Origin: Rubripirellula tenax
Lineage (GTDB): Bacteria; Planctomycetota; Planctomycetia; Pirellulales; Pirellulaceae
Length of the DNA stretch: 64,000 nt
Direction of reading: 5' to 3'
Assembly (NCBI RefSeq): GCF_007860125.1
Contig: NZ_SJPW01000001.1
Span: forward strand, 744,001 to 808,000
The notes under the pieces were generated by a model that was not told the origin of the DNA, searched no databases, and saw only the letters and a list, made by a program, of their open reading frames with translations. The position numbers and the translations under genes are program-made. Positions 1-9,700 of this stretch are shown here, piece by piece. Position 1 is the stretch's first letter. Each line of letters begins with the position of its first letter.

Positions 1-195
1 AGCATCCAATCCGGGATCGCTCCCGCGGTCGATGGAGTCGCCGGCGCCCGCGCGGTCGCCGTAGCAAACCGAATTCTGGAAGCCATCGGCGAACGACGCT
101 GGTATGCCGATTCGTCGCGCACAGAAACAGGCCCCGGTGCGATCCCGCGAGAGCGAATCGAAACGTCCAGCCGTCGTCTTCGACGTGCAGCTTAA
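1..195 (+). CDS. C-terminal end of a Gfo/Idh/MocA-like oxidoreductase (partial)
   Basis: The frame is open from base 1 and ends at TAA 193-195, so only the last 64 residues are present. The segment reading VDGVAGARAVAVANRILEAI resembles the C-terminal helix of Gfo/Idh/MocA NAD(P)-dependent dehydrogenases, where a D-G-x-x-G-x-x-A-(V/L)-x-x-A-x-x-I-L-E pattern is common just before the end. These enzymes act on sugars and related polyols in the cytoplasm. The Rossmann domain and catalytic residues lie outside the window, so the family call rests on this one pattern. It is convergent with thrS, and a hairpin lies between them. Confidence 0.5.
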   Translation, partial: SIQSGIAPAVDGVAGARAVAVANRILEAIGERRWYADSSRTETGPGAIPRERIETSSRRLRRAA

Positions 196-304
196 CCAAC
201 TCGGTTCACGACTAGCATTAGCGCTGTCCTGGACCATGCCTCGATCAATTAGTTCGCAAGATCGCGGGTGTCCTTGCGGGAACGTACGACTGAAGCGATA
301 AGAC

Positions 305-335
305 TTCACGGCGACCGAATTGTCGGCGCCGTGAA
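305..335. terminator. Bidirectional hairpin between convergent genes
   Basis: TTCACGGC (305-312) pairs with GCCGTGAA (328-335), and inner CCG/CGG bases lengthen the stem. A short T-rich run follows on the plus strand (TCTTT) and on the minus strand (GTCTT). It sits between the stop of the upstream plus-strand gene and the stop of thrS, where a shared terminator is expected. The T tract is weak. Confidence 0.4.
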
Positions 336-384
336 TCTTTCGGCCGAACGCTCCCTGACGATGTCGAGGAAGCTTCTATCAGCT

Positions 385-2571
385 CTATCCTTCGTACGAA
401 ACCGTATCGGAGGATTTCACCGCTTGGCGAACTTCTCGCGTTTCAATTTCTTTGTTCAGTCTTGCGATCGCCTCGGCAATCGGCATCGAACCGAGATCGC
501 CGTCGATGCGGTCTCGCAGCGCAACGTGGCCCGCTTCGGCTTCCTTCGGTCCCACCACAGCCATGTAGTTGACCAAGTCCAGTTGCGCGTTACGAATCTT
601 CGCCTGCACCTTACCGCCCGTGTTATCAACCGTCGCCTTCAAGCCAGCGTCGGTTAGCTGTTCGGCGACGGCAACGGCGTATTCGATCGACTTGTCGCTA
701 AGTGGCAACACGCGAACCTGCTCCGGCGACAACCACATCGGGAACGCACCGGCGAAGTGTTCGATCAATACGCCGACGAAACGTTCCAATGAACCAAACG
801 GAGCGCGGTGGATCATGACGGGTCGGTGGGTCGTGTTGTCCGATCCGTTGTATTCCAGCTTGAACCGCTCGGGCAGGTTGTAGTCGAGCTGGACGGTTCC
901 TAATTGCCACGATCGGCCGATGCAGTCACGGATCATAAAGTCGGCTTTGGGGCCGTAAAACGCGGCTTCGCCGGGCTCTTCGTTGAAGTCGAGTCCCGAA
1001 TGCTGCAACACGCCTCGCAGCGCGCCTTCGGCTTGATCCCACTGGGCCTCGGTGCCGACGTACTTGGTGCTGTCGGGATCGCGCAGCGACAGTTGCACGC
1101 GGTAATCGTTCAAGCCGACCGATTGCAACACGAACTTGGTCAGTTCGATTGTCGCACGGAATTCTTCTTCGACCTGATCGGCAGTACAGAAAATGTGCGC
1201 GTCGTCCTGAGTCAATCCGCGAACTCGCAGCAGGCCGTTCAATTCGCCGGTTTGCTCGTGACGATACACGGTACCGAACTCGAACAATCGCAGCGGCAAT
1301 TGGCGATACGAACGCGGCTGTGCCTTGAACATGTAGCAGTGGTGCGGACAGTTCATCGGCTTGAGGAGGTACCGCTCATTTTCGACTTGCCAGTCGTGCA
1401 GCACTTCGCGTTTCGCATCATCTGACGACGACGGTTTGTAACTCTTCAGTTGTACGCCAAACACTTCGGCTGCAGCGATCAACTTGTCTTCGTCGTCTTT
1501 CGACAGCGTGCCGGCCTGCAATCGTTGGCCCCATGCGTCCAACATTCCGCCCACTTCGCTGCCGTATAGCGGTGCGAATTGGCTGTCGCGATAGTAAGGA
1601 AAGTGACCGCTGGTTTCGTACATTTCGACGCGGCCGATGTGCGGGCTATAGACCGGATCGTAACCGCGCGACAGCAATTCCTTTCGCAAGAAGTCTTCCA
1701 GCGCCACCCGAACCCGCGCGCCCTTGGGCAACCACAAACACAATCCTTGGCCGACTTCGGGGTTGATCGAAAACAGTCCGTGTTGCTTACCCAGCACGCG
1801 GTGGTCTCGACGTTTCGCTTCTTCAATTTGTTCCAAGTACGCCGCCAGTTCTTTTTTGTCAAAGAACGCAGTTCCGTACAACCGTTGCAGCGGCCGACCG
1901 CTGACGTCGCCTTTCCAGTGCGAACCGGCAACGCTCATCAGCTTGATCGCTTTGATCTTGCCCGCGTCGGGAATGTGGGGGCCCCGGCACAGGTCGACGA
2001 ACTCGCCTTGGCGATAGAAGCTGACGCTGGCTTGATCAGAAAGACCCGTGTCGATGTGTTCGACCTTCAAGTCTTGCTTCAGGTCATCCAGTAACTTCCT
2101 CGCTTCGTCGCGCGAAAGTGCAAACCGCTCAAACGGTTCTTTGTCCTTGATGATCTTTTTGATCTCGGCTTCGATCTTCGCGAAATCGTCTTCGCTTAGC
2201 TTTTGCGGGATATCAAAGTCGTAGTAGAAGCCGCCGTCCGTGGTCGGACCGAACGCCAACGAGACTCCTTTGTACAAACGCATCACCGCGCGTGCCATCA
2301 CGTGGGCGGCCGAGTGGCGCAGCACGTCCAAGGCTTCGCGGTCGCGGCTAGTCAAAAGCCGAATCGCCAGCGGCGCGGTGCCTTCGGCCAGTTCGCCAAG
2401 CGGGCGGTCAGCGTCAACGATTTTGCCGTCAATTTCGGCCGCAATGACGGCGCGGGCCAGGCCTTCGCTGATCCCCATCGCAATGTCCATCGAAGTGGCG
2501 TGGGCGGGGTGTTGGGCGAGGGTTCCGTCGGGCAATTGGATCTGGACGTTCTCGGGCGAAGCGGTGCTCAT
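385..2571 (-). CDS. thrS: Threonine--tRNA ligase
   Basis: Class II aminoacyl-tRNA synthetase that charges tRNA-Thr and edits mischarged Ser-tRNA-Thr. The frame is open further upstream, but the start was set at ATG 2569-2571 because the preceding 57 codons look like non-coding sequence and the TGS domain begins at once (728 residues). Visible in order: TGS domain (about 8-70); editing domain with HSAAH (H86, H90) and CRGPH (C195, H199); catalytic core with NCPHH (C408, H410/H411 region, zinc site) and motif 2 around YRHEQ (436-440); then motif 3 and the anticodon-binding domain. An extra stretch of roughly 60 residues (about 335-395) separates the YYRDSQ and LLKPMNCP segments that are adjacent in most bacterial enzymes. 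A REP-like element lies 130 bases upstream. Confidence 0.96.
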   Translation of the reverse strand: MSTASPENVQIQLPDGTLAQHPAHATSMDIAMGISEGLARAVIAAEIDGKIVDADRPLGELAEGTAPLAIRLLTSRDREALDVLRHSAAHVMARAVMRLYKGVSLAFGPTTDGGFYYDFDIPQKLSEDDFAKIEAEIKKIIKDKEPFERFALSRDEARKLLDDLKQDLKVEHIDTGLSDQASVSFYRQGEFVDLCRGPHIPDAGKIKAIKLMSVAGSHWKGDVSGRPLQRLYGTAFFDKKELAAYLEQIEEAKRRDHRVLGKQHGLFSINPEVGQGLCLWLPKGARVRVALEDFLRKELLSRGYDPVYSPHIGRVEMYETSGHFPYYRDSQFAPLYGSEVGGMLDAWGQRLQAGTLSKDDEDKLIAAAEVFGVQLKSYKPSSSDDAKREVLHDWQVENERYLLKPMNCPHHCYMFKAQPRSYRQLPLRLFEFGTVYRHEQTGELNGLLRVRGLTQDDAHIFCTADQVEEEFRATIELTKFVLQSVGLNDYRVQLSLRDPDSTKYVGTEAQWDQAEGALRGVLQHSGLDFNEEPGEAAFYGPKADFMIRDCIGRSWQLGTVQLDYNLPERFKLEYNGSDNTTHRPVMIHRAPFGSLERFVGVLIEHFAGAFPMWLSPEQVRVLPLSDKSIEYAVAVAEQLTDAGLKATVDNTGGKVQAKIRNAQLDLVNYMAVVGPKEAEAGHVALRDRIDGDLGSMPIAEAIARLNKEIETREVRQAVKSSDTVSYEG

Positions 2572-2700
2572 CGTGACTCGGGGGGCAAATGGGAAAATGT
2601 GGTCCTGGCATACCAAAGGCCAGAATCCATCGGTCCGTAAGAATGATGGTGCGAAGGTGGAAGCGTCAATGCCGAGTTTTTCAGCACTAACCCGGCAACC

Positions 2701-2793
2701 CCACGTCGACCCGCGACGCCGTTCGCGGGTTGTCAGCTGCAAAGCAGCTGACCGGAAACCCCACGACAGCGTCGCAGGACCACGAGGGTTGCC
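2701..2793 (-). repeat. REP/MITE-like element, copy A
   Basis: Hairpin-rich element. CCCGCGA (2710-2716) pairs with TCGCGGG (2723-2729). GTCAGCTGC (2732-2740) pairs perfectly with GCAGCTGAC (2744-2752). Its reverse complement aligns along its whole length with 35459-35562, sharing an AACCCT...CGTGG start, a CTGCGAC hairpin, a CAGCTGAC block, the CCCGCGAACGG...GTCGCGGG hairpin and a CACGT end. It lies between the divergent thrS and TetR-family genes and no ORF fits it. Confidence 0.65.
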
Positions 2794-2847
2794 CGCACAA
2801 CGTCCACGCTTGACAAAACCGCGAATTCAAACGATCGTTTAAAACAG

Positions 2848-3540
2848 TTGTTTGAAAGTTCCGCATTCGGGAAGCTGTCTTTGTTAGATTCCGCCCCTTC
2901 CACCGAAGCGGATACCCGTACGCGACTGCTGGACGCGTCCGGGCCCGTCTTTGCCGCGCGAGGATACGACCGGGCGACCGTTCGCGAGATTTGCACGGCG
3001 GCCGGAGTGAATATTGCGGCGGTGGGGTACCATTTTGGGGACAAACTGGGTCTCTACCGCGAATTGATCCGTCAAGTCCGCGAAGCTCGCCAGCGCCAGT
3101 TCCCAACGCCTAATCATGATGCAGGCGATCCGGCGCAAACGTTGTCAAGAATCGTCCACACGCTGATGTCGCGAATCTTGGCTGCCGACCCGTCCGGATG
3201 GGAATCGCAGCTGATGATTCGCGAAATGCAAAGTCCTACGGCTGTGTTCCCCGACATCGTGCTGGAGTATTTCAAACCGTTGCACGACCGATTGATTGAA
3301 ACCATTTCGGCACTGATCCAAGACCCCACGGTGCCCGATCACGTGATCCAGAACCTGGCCCTTTCGGTGGTGGGGCAATGTGCCCACTACAAACTGGGAG
3401 CCGAAGTGATTGAAATTTTGATTCCCGCTAATGTTCGCAAAACGCATTTCAACGTCGATTCACTCAGCCGACACATCACGGCCGTCACCCTGGCCGCGAT
3501 CCGCAGCGAAGAAGTCATCCGTCCTCAGATCGAACCATGA
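2848..3540 (+). CDS. TetR/AcrR-family regulator, CecR-like
   Basis: Transcriptional regulator of 230 residues or slightly fewer. The N-terminal helix-turn-helix is clear: TRTRLLDA, then FAARGYDRATVREI and AAVGYHFGDKLGLYREL (about residues 23-75). The VGYHFG-K--LY pattern and the length match the CecR/YbiH branch, whose C-terminal half (DUF1956) binds small hydrophobic ligands. The stop overlaps the start of the adaptor gene by four bases (ATGA, 3537-3540). It is therefore the first gene of an efflux operon that it probably controls. The ATG at 2848 is used, but a later in-frame start near the first helix is possible. Confidence 0.87.
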   Translation: MFESSAFGKLSLLDSAPSTEADTRTRLLDASGPVFAARGYDRATVREICTAAGVNIAAVGYHFGDKLGLYRELIRQVREARQRQFPTPNHDAGDPAQTLSRIVHTLMSRILAADPSGWESQLMIREMQSPTAVFPDIVLEYFKPLHDRLIETISALIQDPTVPDHVIQNLALSVVGQCAHYKLGAEVIEILIPANVRKTHFNVDSLSRHITAVTLAAIRSEEVIRPQIEP

Positions 3541-5309
3541 ACCATCCGCAAATCACTCCGGCAAACGATTCGCCGGCAACTCATCCACCGGAAACCCCGT
3601 CGCCGGAAACTGCGCCACCGAAGAAATCCTCGCTGGCCAACGGCTTCCTTTTCAATTTCGTCATTCCCATCGCCCTTTTGGTCGGTGCAGGATTGTTGGT
3701 CGTCATGCTGGGCACCGTTGAACCGGCCAACCGACCGGCGATGGATACGACTCGTGACGGTCGTTTGAAAGCGTTGGCGCCGGTGCGCGTCGAACGACTG
3801 CAATCGCTTCAGCAAACCGGTCAACCTCTGCGTCTGCAGGTCGACGGGACGGTCGTTCCCTACCGTGAAGCGAACGTGGCCGCCGAAGTTGCCGGCCGAA
3901 TCGTTTACAAAGCCGACGAGTGCGAAGCGGGAACTTACGTCAAAGCCGGCCAACTGTTGATGAAGATCGACGCGACGGATTACGAATTAGACGTCGACCG
4001 GCTGACCCGTCGCAAGGAACAAGATTACCAAGCGATTCGTGAAGCCGATCAAGAGATGACCAATGCGAAACGTTCGATCGATGTTGCCAAGCAAGATGTG
4101 GCGTTGCAACAAAAAGAAGTCGATCGACAAAAAGCAATGCCGGCGGGATATGCGTCTCGCGCGGAAATCGACCAAGCCAATCGAGGATTGTTGGCGGCAA
4201 AGCAACAATTGGTCAACTACGAAAACCAACTCGACCTGCTGGCCCAGAAACGCATTCGCTTGGAGGCATCCCAGCGCCTGGCCGACACCGAACTTCGCGG
4301 CGCGCAAACCAATCTTGCTCGCACCGAAATCCGAGCGCCCATCGAAGGCGTGATCGTTTCCGAGGAAGCCGACTTGAATACGTTCGTCGCACGGGGGGCC
4401 ACTTTGGTCGTGATCGACGACACGTCCAAAGTCGATGTATCCAGCAGCTTGCGGATGGACCAACTGTACTGGGTATTGAATCAACGCCGTGAATCGGTCG
4501 ATACGGCGTCGCGAAATTATGATTTGCCGGAAACGTCGGCGATCATCGAGTACGAAATGTCGGGCCGCGACAACATCATTTACCGATGGAACGGCAAACT
4601 GTTGTCCTACAACGGGATCGGTTTGGATCCGGTGACGCGGACGGTTCCGGTTCGTGTCGTGGTCGATAACCCACAACAATTGGTCGATGAAAATGGCGAT
4701 CCGGTCAGTCGCACTGGGGCACCGGCATTGGTGCGTGGGATGTACGTTCGGGTCAAGTTGCTAATCGAACCGAGTTCCTCATTGGTGGTGATCCCCGCCA
4801 AAGCGTTGCAGCCGGGTAACCGGGTCTTTCAATTCTTGCCCGACCCGTCCGTGTTGGAGACACCCGATACCGTATCACCCGCTTCGGCCGATCAAGAAGA
4901 ACAGGTCATTGCACCGGCCCCAAAATCGGACGCTGACGAAACTTCGGCGATGGTGCTTGACGCGTTCGACCCATCGAAGTGGGAAGCCGGAAAGGTGGTG
5001 GTGCGTACCAGCGTGGTTCCCATCGATTCGTTGATGATCGAATCATCCTCAGCCGACGGGGACGAAACGATTGCCGAACGGACGTCGGCATTCGAAGGCG
5101 CCAATCGATTATGGGTTTGCGAAGTCCAGGATCCGTCGCTGGCCGGCGGCGCTTTTGTCGTCGTTTCACCGTTGGGCGGAATCGACGATGGTTCGATGCC
5201 GGTCCGGGCGGATCGCAGTGGCTTGACGGGTGACGACGATGCCATGATGAACCAACCGAAAAACCAACCGACTGTTGCGGCCCATTCGGCCGGTGGCGAG
5301 GGGGCATGA
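3537..5309 (+). CDS. RND efflux periplasmic adaptor (membrane fusion protein)
   Basis: Adaptor subunit linking an inner-membrane RND pump to an outer-membrane channel, 590 residues. A Pro-rich cytoplasmic tail (1-32) precedes one membrane anchor (about 38-62). Next come the first half of the barrel-sandwich domain (REANVAAEVAGRIV), a long alpha-hairpin (about 150-250), the second half (ARTEIRAPIEGVIVSEEADLN reduced here to its core) and beta-barrel domains. Most MFPs have about 350-420 residues. The extra length lies in the C-terminal part (about 435-590), where an acidic Ser/Asp-rich insertion interrupts the membrane-proximal domain. It overlaps both neighbours by four bases (ATGA), indicating translational coupling. 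Confidence 0.92.
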   Translation: MNHPQITPANDSPATHPPETPSPETAPPKKSSLANGFLFNFVIPIALLVGAGLLVVMLGTVEPANRPAMDTTRDGRLKALAPVRVERLQSLQQTGQPLRLQVDGTVVPYREANVAAEVAGRIVYKADECEAGTYVKAGQLLMKIDATDYELDVDRLTRRKEQDYQAIREADQEMTNAKRSIDVAKQDVALQQKEVDRQKAMPAGYASRAEIDQANRGLLAAKQQLVNYENQLDLLAQKRIRLEASQRLADTELRGAQTNLARTEIRAPIEGVIVSEEADLNTFVARGATLVVIDDTSKVDVSSSLRMDQLYWVLNQRRESVDTASRNYDLPETSAIIEYEMSGRDNIIYRWNGKLLSYNGIGLDPVTRTVPVRVVVDNPQQLVDENGDPVSRTGAPALVRGMYVRVKLLIEPSSSLVVIPAKALQPGNRVFQFLPDPSVLETPDTVSPASADQEEQVIAPAPKSDADETSAMVLDAFDPSKWEAGKVVVRTSVVPIDSLMIESSSADGDETIAERTSAFEGANRLWVCEVQDPSLAGGAFVVVSPLGGIDDGSMPVRADRSGLTGDDDAMMNQPKNQPTVAAHSAGGEGA

Positions 5310-8300
5310 TGAAGAGAGTCATTGCATGGGCGATCACGAACGCCCCGGGTATGAACGTGTTGATGTTGGCGCTGATGATGGTCGGCGGCGTCTGCCTTTG
5401 GAAAATGCGGCGCGAGGTCTTTCCGGCGTTCGAGCTAGAAATCGTCATGGTGACGGTGCCCTATCCTGGCGCGACACCCCAGGACGCCGAAGAAGCGATC
5501 TGCCAGAAAATCGAAGAAGCGATTCGATCGATCGACGGAATCAAAAAGGTCACGTCGATCGCTCGAGAAGGAAGCGGGTTTGTGTTGGCCGAACTTCGCG
5601 CCGACGTCAAAGACGTGCAGAAGGTGATGGCCGAAATCGATCGGGAAGTCGATCGTATTCCCAGCTTTCCTGCGCTCGCCGAAGACCCATTGATTCAACA
5701 GATCACCTTTCGCGAAGCCGCGATCCGGGTTGGGATCGTCGGACCGGATGATCGTTCGCGTGAAGGCGAACGAAAACTCCGCGAAGTTGCCGAACGCGTT
5801 CGTGACGAGATATTGACGTTGCCGTCGGTGTCGTCGGCTTCGGTCATGGGGGCGCGGCCCTACCAAATTGACGTCGAAATCCCCGAAGCGACGCTGCGAA
5901 GTTACGGGCTCTCGCTGGAACGAGTCGCTGCGATTCTGCGCGCCCGGAATGTTGAACTTCCCGGCGGCAATCTGAAATCCGAAGGCCAAGAAATTCTGTT
6001 GCGGGCCAAAAACAAAGGCCGCATCGGCGAAGAAATTGGGCGTCTGCCCGTCGTGACCCAAGCCGGCGGCGTCGTGCTGACCGTGAACGATCTGGGCACC
6101 GTCAGCGACGATTTCCAAGACATCACCTCGGTCGGCGAAATCAACGGCGAACCTGCGATGGTGGTCAATGTCGAACGGACAAAGCAAGAGGACCTATTGA
6201 AAATGGTCGACGCCGTTCGCGCCTACGTGGCGACCGCCGGCTCGACGTTACCCGAAGGATATCGGTTCGAAGTTTGGGGCGACAGCAGTTCAGAAGTCCG
6301 CGGTCGATTGGATCTGTTGCTGCGAAACGGTGCACAGGGTTTGCTGCTGGTTTTCTTGGTGCTGACGTTGTTCTTGGAAATGCGGTTGGCGTTCTGGGTC
6401 GCGTTGGGGATTCCGATATCGATTCTCGGTGCCGGTGTCGTGTTGGCCTACGGCGATCAAACGCTGAACATGTTGTCGTTGTTTTCGTTCTTGGTCGCAC
6501 TGGGGATCGTCGTCGATGACGCGATCGTGATTGGCGAGAACATTTACGCGCACATGCAGATGGGCAAGCCGTTGAAGGAGGCCGCAATCGATGGCACGAT
6601 CGAAGTGATGGGAAGTGTCGCGGCATCGGTCACAACGACCGTGATCGCATTCTCGCCGATGTTTTTCGTATCGGGCGTGATGGGCAAATTCATGGCCGTG
6701 ATCCCGTTCGCCGTGATCGCGATGTTGGTGATATCGCTTTGGGAAAGTGTTTTCGTTCTGCCGACTCACCTGGCCCACAAACACACGGGTTTCTTTCGAT
6801 TGCTGTCCATCCTGACGTACCCGCTTCGTCCGTTGGGCATCGTCTTGAACTGGTTGTCGCTACGAGCGGGTTGGGGGATGGATTGGGCCGCGACTCGGGT
6901 TTACTTACCGACGCTCAAATTTTCGCTTCGTCATCCGTTGATTCCGGTCGCAGTTGCGATTTCGATGTTCATCTTTACCTTCGGATTGATCCGCGGAGGC
7001 GTGGTGCCGTCGATCTTGTTCCCCAAGACGGACAACAACAATCTGCAGGCGACGATCTCTTTCCCCGATGGCACGCCAGCCTCGGAAACCGACAAAGCAA
7101 CAAGGCTGATGGAGGAATCGTTACGGCGAGTCAGCCAGCGAGTCGGGAAAGCGAGGGCCGATCGGCTGGGAGTCGAACCGTCTGAGATCTACAAATCCGA
7201 CGAGAGCATCGGCACCGGCCCGGTTCGATTGACATACCGCGATGTCGGCACGATCACCAACACTCAAAACGCGGCCGGCGGTGGCGGCAGCGGTTCGCAC
7301 GTCGGTCAAATCTTTGCCGAATTGTTTGACACCGAGATTCGCGAAGAGCACAGCGATGACCTGATCGCGATGTGGCGTGCCGAAGCCGGTGAGTTCCCCG
7401 GATCGGAACGGATCACGTTCGGCACGGTTGGCGTCGGTCCCGGTGGCAAAGCAATCGAGTTCAAGCTGCTGGCGCCCGGAAAGAGCGTTGATCAGCTATT
7501 GGCCGCTACCGAAGCGATCAAGAAACGATTGAGCGACTTTGCCGGCGTCTATGACATCGCCGATGACAATACGCCGGGCAAATGGGAATTCCAGTTCCGC
7601 GTCAAAGATCGGGCTCTAGCGACCGGCGTGACGCCGACGGACTTGGGCGAGACAGTGCGGAATGTTTACTTTGGCGCCGAAGTCATGCGACTGCAGCGCG
7701 GTCGTCACGAAGTCAAGTTGATGGTTCGCTATCCGGAAGACGAACGTCGTAGCTTGGTCGATTTTCGCGAGATACGAATTCAGACGCCCGATGGCAGCCA
7801 GCGCCCGATCACGGAACTGGCCGAAGTGAACTTGAACCGCGGTTTCTCGGAAATCAATCGCGTCGACCAAATGCGAAGTGTCACCATTTCCGCGGACTTG
7901 GATGAAACCAAGGCAAACGCCAATCTGATCATCGGCGAATTGCAGCAATCCTTTGTGCCGCAACTGCGTGCCCAATACCCCGACATCGCGATTCGTTGGG
8001 AAGGCCAACGTGAACAGAGTAACGAATCGGTATCCAGTTTGATGGTCGGTTTCGGCATCGCGATCGTTTCGATGTTCGTGTTGTTGGTTTTGCAGTTCCG
8101 CAGCTACATCCAGCCGCTGTTGATCCTGGCGATCGTGCCCTTTGGGATGATCGGCGCGGTGTGGGGCCACGCGCTGCTGGGACTCCCGTTGACGCTGTTC
8201 AGCATGTTCGGATTGGTGGCGCTCGCCGGCGTGGTGGTGAACGACTCGATCGTGCTGATCGACTTCATCAACGCGCGAGTTCGTGACGGCGTTCCGATTC

Positions 8301-8557
8301 GCGAAGCTCTTTTGGAAGCCGGGCAGCGTCGATTTCGTCCAATTATGTTGACCAGCATGACGACGATTGCAGGATTAGCGCCGTTGTTGACCGAGAAATC
8401 GTTCCAGGCCCAGTTGCTGATCCCGATGGCGGCCAGTTTGGCGTTCGGATTGCTGCTGGCGACGGCCCTGGTGTTGATCCTGGTCCCGGTGTTCTACTTG
8501 ATGTACTTGAACACCATCGAATTCCTCGGATTTTCGCTCGTCGAAACCGACGAGTGA
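5306..8557 (+). CDS. RND-family efflux transporter permease (AcrB/HAE1-like)
   Basis: Proton-driven inner-membrane pump, 1083 residues, the usual size for AcrB-type RND proteins. The N-terminal helix (WAITNAPGMNVLMLALMMVGG) is followed by a first large periplasmic loop, membrane segments 2-6, a second periplasmic loop and segments 8-12. TM4 carries the conserved paired aspartates in FLVALGIVVDDAIVIGENI, which relay protons in this family. The matching C-terminal segment reads GLVALAGVVVNDSIVLIDF. It is the last gene of the TetR-adaptor-pump operon. No outer-membrane channel is encoded beside it, so a TolC-like partner must lie elsewhere. The substrate cannot be inferred. Confidence 0.95.
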   Translation: MMKRVIAWAITNAPGMNVLMLALMMVGGVCLWKMRREVFPAFELEIVMVTVPYPGATPQDAEEAICQKIEEAIRSIDGIKKVTSIAREGSGFVLAELRADVKDVQKVMAEIDREVDRIPSFPALAEDPLIQQITFREAAIRVGIVGPDDRSREGERKLREVAERVRDEILTLPSVSSASVMGARPYQIDVEIPEATLRSYGLSLERVAAILRARNVELPGGNLKSEGQEILLRAKNKGRIGEEIGRLPVVTQAGGVVLTVNDLGTVSDDFQDITSVGEINGEPAMVVNVERTKQEDLLKMVDAVRAYVATAGSTLPEGYRFEVWGDSSSEVRGRLDLLLRNGAQGLLLVFLVLTLFLEMRLAFWVALGIPISILGAGVVLAYGDQTLNMLSLFSFLVALGIVVDDAIVIGENIYAHMQMGKPLKEAAIDGTIEVMGSVAASVTTTVIAFSPMFFVSGVMGKFMAVIPFAVIAMLVISLWESVFVLPTHLAHKHTGFFRLLSILTYPLRPLGIVLNWLSLRAGWGMDWAATRVYLPTLKFSLRHPLIPVAVAISMFIFTFGLIRGGVVPSILFPKTDNNNLQATISFPDGTPASETDKATRLMEESLRRVSQRVGKARADRLGVEPSEIYKSDESIGTGPVRLTYRDVGTITNTQNAAGGGGSGSHVGQIFAELFDTEIREEHSDDLIAMWRAEAGEFPGSERITFGTVGVGPGGKAIEFKLLAPGKSVDQLLAATEAIKKRLSDFAGVYDIADDNTPGKWEFQFRVKDRALATGVTPTDLGETVRNVYFGAEVMRLQRGRHEVKLMVRYPEDERRSLVDFREIRIQTPDGSQRPITELAEVNLNRGFSEINRVDQMRSVTISADLDETKANANLIIGELQQSFVPQLRAQYPDIAIRWEGQREQSNESVSSLMVGFGIAIVSMFVLLVLQFRSYIQPLLILAIVPFGMIGAVWGHALLGLPLTLFSMFGLVALAGVVVNDSIVLIDFINARVRDGVPIREALLEAGQRRFRPIMLTSMTTIAGLAPLLTEKSFQAQLLIPMAASLAFGLLLATALVLILVPVFYLMYLNTIEFLGFSLVETDE

Positions 8558-8565
8558 TGGTGCGT

Positions 8566-8633
8566 CTCCCGCGAAGTCGCTTGCGGGAGTGATTGCTGTA
8601 TGACGAATCCCCGCTAGCGGCGTTGCGGGGGAT
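8566..8633. repeat. Two tandem GC-rich hairpins
   Basis: First hairpin: CTCCCGC (8566-8572) with GCGGGAG (8583-8589), 10-base loop. Second: ATCCCCGC (8607-8614) with GCGGGG(G)AT (8625-8633), also a 10-base loop. The CCCGC-N10-GCGGG plan is the same as one hairpin of the elements at 2701 and 35459. The pair lies in the 96-base gap between the RND gene and moaA. It may act as a terminator or be a REP-like unit; there is no T tract. Confidence 0.5.
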
Positions 8634-8653
8634 GAAGGGTTGTTTGTTTTTGT

Positions 8654-9658
8654 ATGATTGGTCCCGACTCGCCTCTGATCGATCGATTCGGACGTGTTCA
8701 CGATAGCGTGCGCATCAGCGTGACGGACCGCTGCAACATTCGTTGCTTCTATTGCATGCCTGAGTTCGATGCTCAATTCGTCGCCAAGGATCGCTTGCTG
8801 ACGTTCGAAGAAATCCATCGGCTTTCCAAGTTGCTGGTTTCGCGAGCGGGGATCCGCGACATTCGGATCACCGGGGGCGAGCCGCTGGTCCGGCGTGAGT
8901 TGTCGTCGCTGATAGCGATGCTGTCGGCGATTGACGGCCTGGAAGACTTGTCGATGACCACAAACGGCATCCTGCTGGCCGACCAGGCCGCCGACTTGCG
9001 CGCCGCGGGCCTTCGACGGCTGAATATTTCGCTGGATACGCTTGATGCTGAAACGTTTCGCAAAATCGCTCGCCGCGACGGGCTGGACAAGACAATCGAA
9101 GGGATCGATGCTGCGATCGCAGCGGGATTCGATTCGGTAAAGCTCAATGCGCTAGCGATCGCGGGGATCACGGAATCGGAAGTCGGTCGATTGGTTCGAT
9201 TCGCCATAGATCGTGGTGTGACGATGCGGTTTATCGAGTTCATGCCGTTGGATTCCGATAAAGCGTGGACGCACGAACGTGTTCTTTCGGGCGACCGGTT
9301 GCTGGCGATCCTTGAAAAAGAATTCGGAAGCGTGACGGAGTCGCCGAGAGCCAACGCGTCTCAACCGGCCGAGGACTTTACGGTCGGTGGTGGTGGGCGA
9401 GTCGGCATCATCCGATCGGTTACCGCGCCGTTTTGCGGTGCCTGCAATCGAATCCGTATCACAGCGGACGGATCGGTCCGCAATTGTTTGTTTGCGAATG
9501 ACGAAACGCCCCTGCGAGATCGAATGAGGTCCGGAGCGACCGACGACGAACTGCTGGCGCAGGTGCAAGCGTCTGTCATGTCCAAGAAGGCTGCTCACGG
9601 TATCGACGAAGACGGTTTCCAACCGCCCGACCGGCCGATGTACGCCATCGGAGGATGA
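8654..9658 (+). CDS. moaA: GTP 3',8-cyclase MoaA
   Basis: Radical-SAM enzyme for the first step of molybdenum cofactor synthesis, converting GTP to 3',8-cH2GTP before MoaC acts. The 334 residues are normal length. The N-terminal SAM cluster motif is CNIRCFYC and the SAM-binding ITGGEPL follows. A second 4Fe-4S site lies near the C terminus as CGACN (C-x2-C) plus a later NC, with the expected spacing of 13 residues. The protein ends in Gly-Gly, as MoaA proteins do. The start at 8654 gives the conserved DRFGR-H-S-RISVTDRCN N terminus. No other Moa gene is nearby. Confidence 0.96.
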   Translation: MIGPDSPLIDRFGRVHDSVRISVTDRCNIRCFYCMPEFDAQFVAKDRLLTFEEIHRLSKLLVSRAGIRDIRITGGEPLVRRELSSLIAMLSAIDGLEDLSMTTNGILLADQAADLRAAGLRRLNISLDTLDAETFRKIARRDGLDKTIEGIDAAIAAGFDSVKLNALAIAGITESEVGRLVRFAIDRGVTMRFIEFMPLDSDKAWTHERVLSGDRLLAILEKEFGSVTESPRANASQPAEDFTVGGGGRVGIIRSVTAPFCGACNRIRITADGSVRNCLFANDETPLRDRMRSGATDDELLAQVQASVMSKKAAHGIDEDGFQPPDRPMYAIGG

Positions 9659-9700
9659 CGATCGGCGGCGTTTCCGAGCCGACGGGCTGCTTGTACGACG

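Noticed and set aside
2571-2742. 57-codon upstream extension of thrS
   Set aside because: It would encode residues with no homology in front of the TGS domain and would run into the REP-like element.
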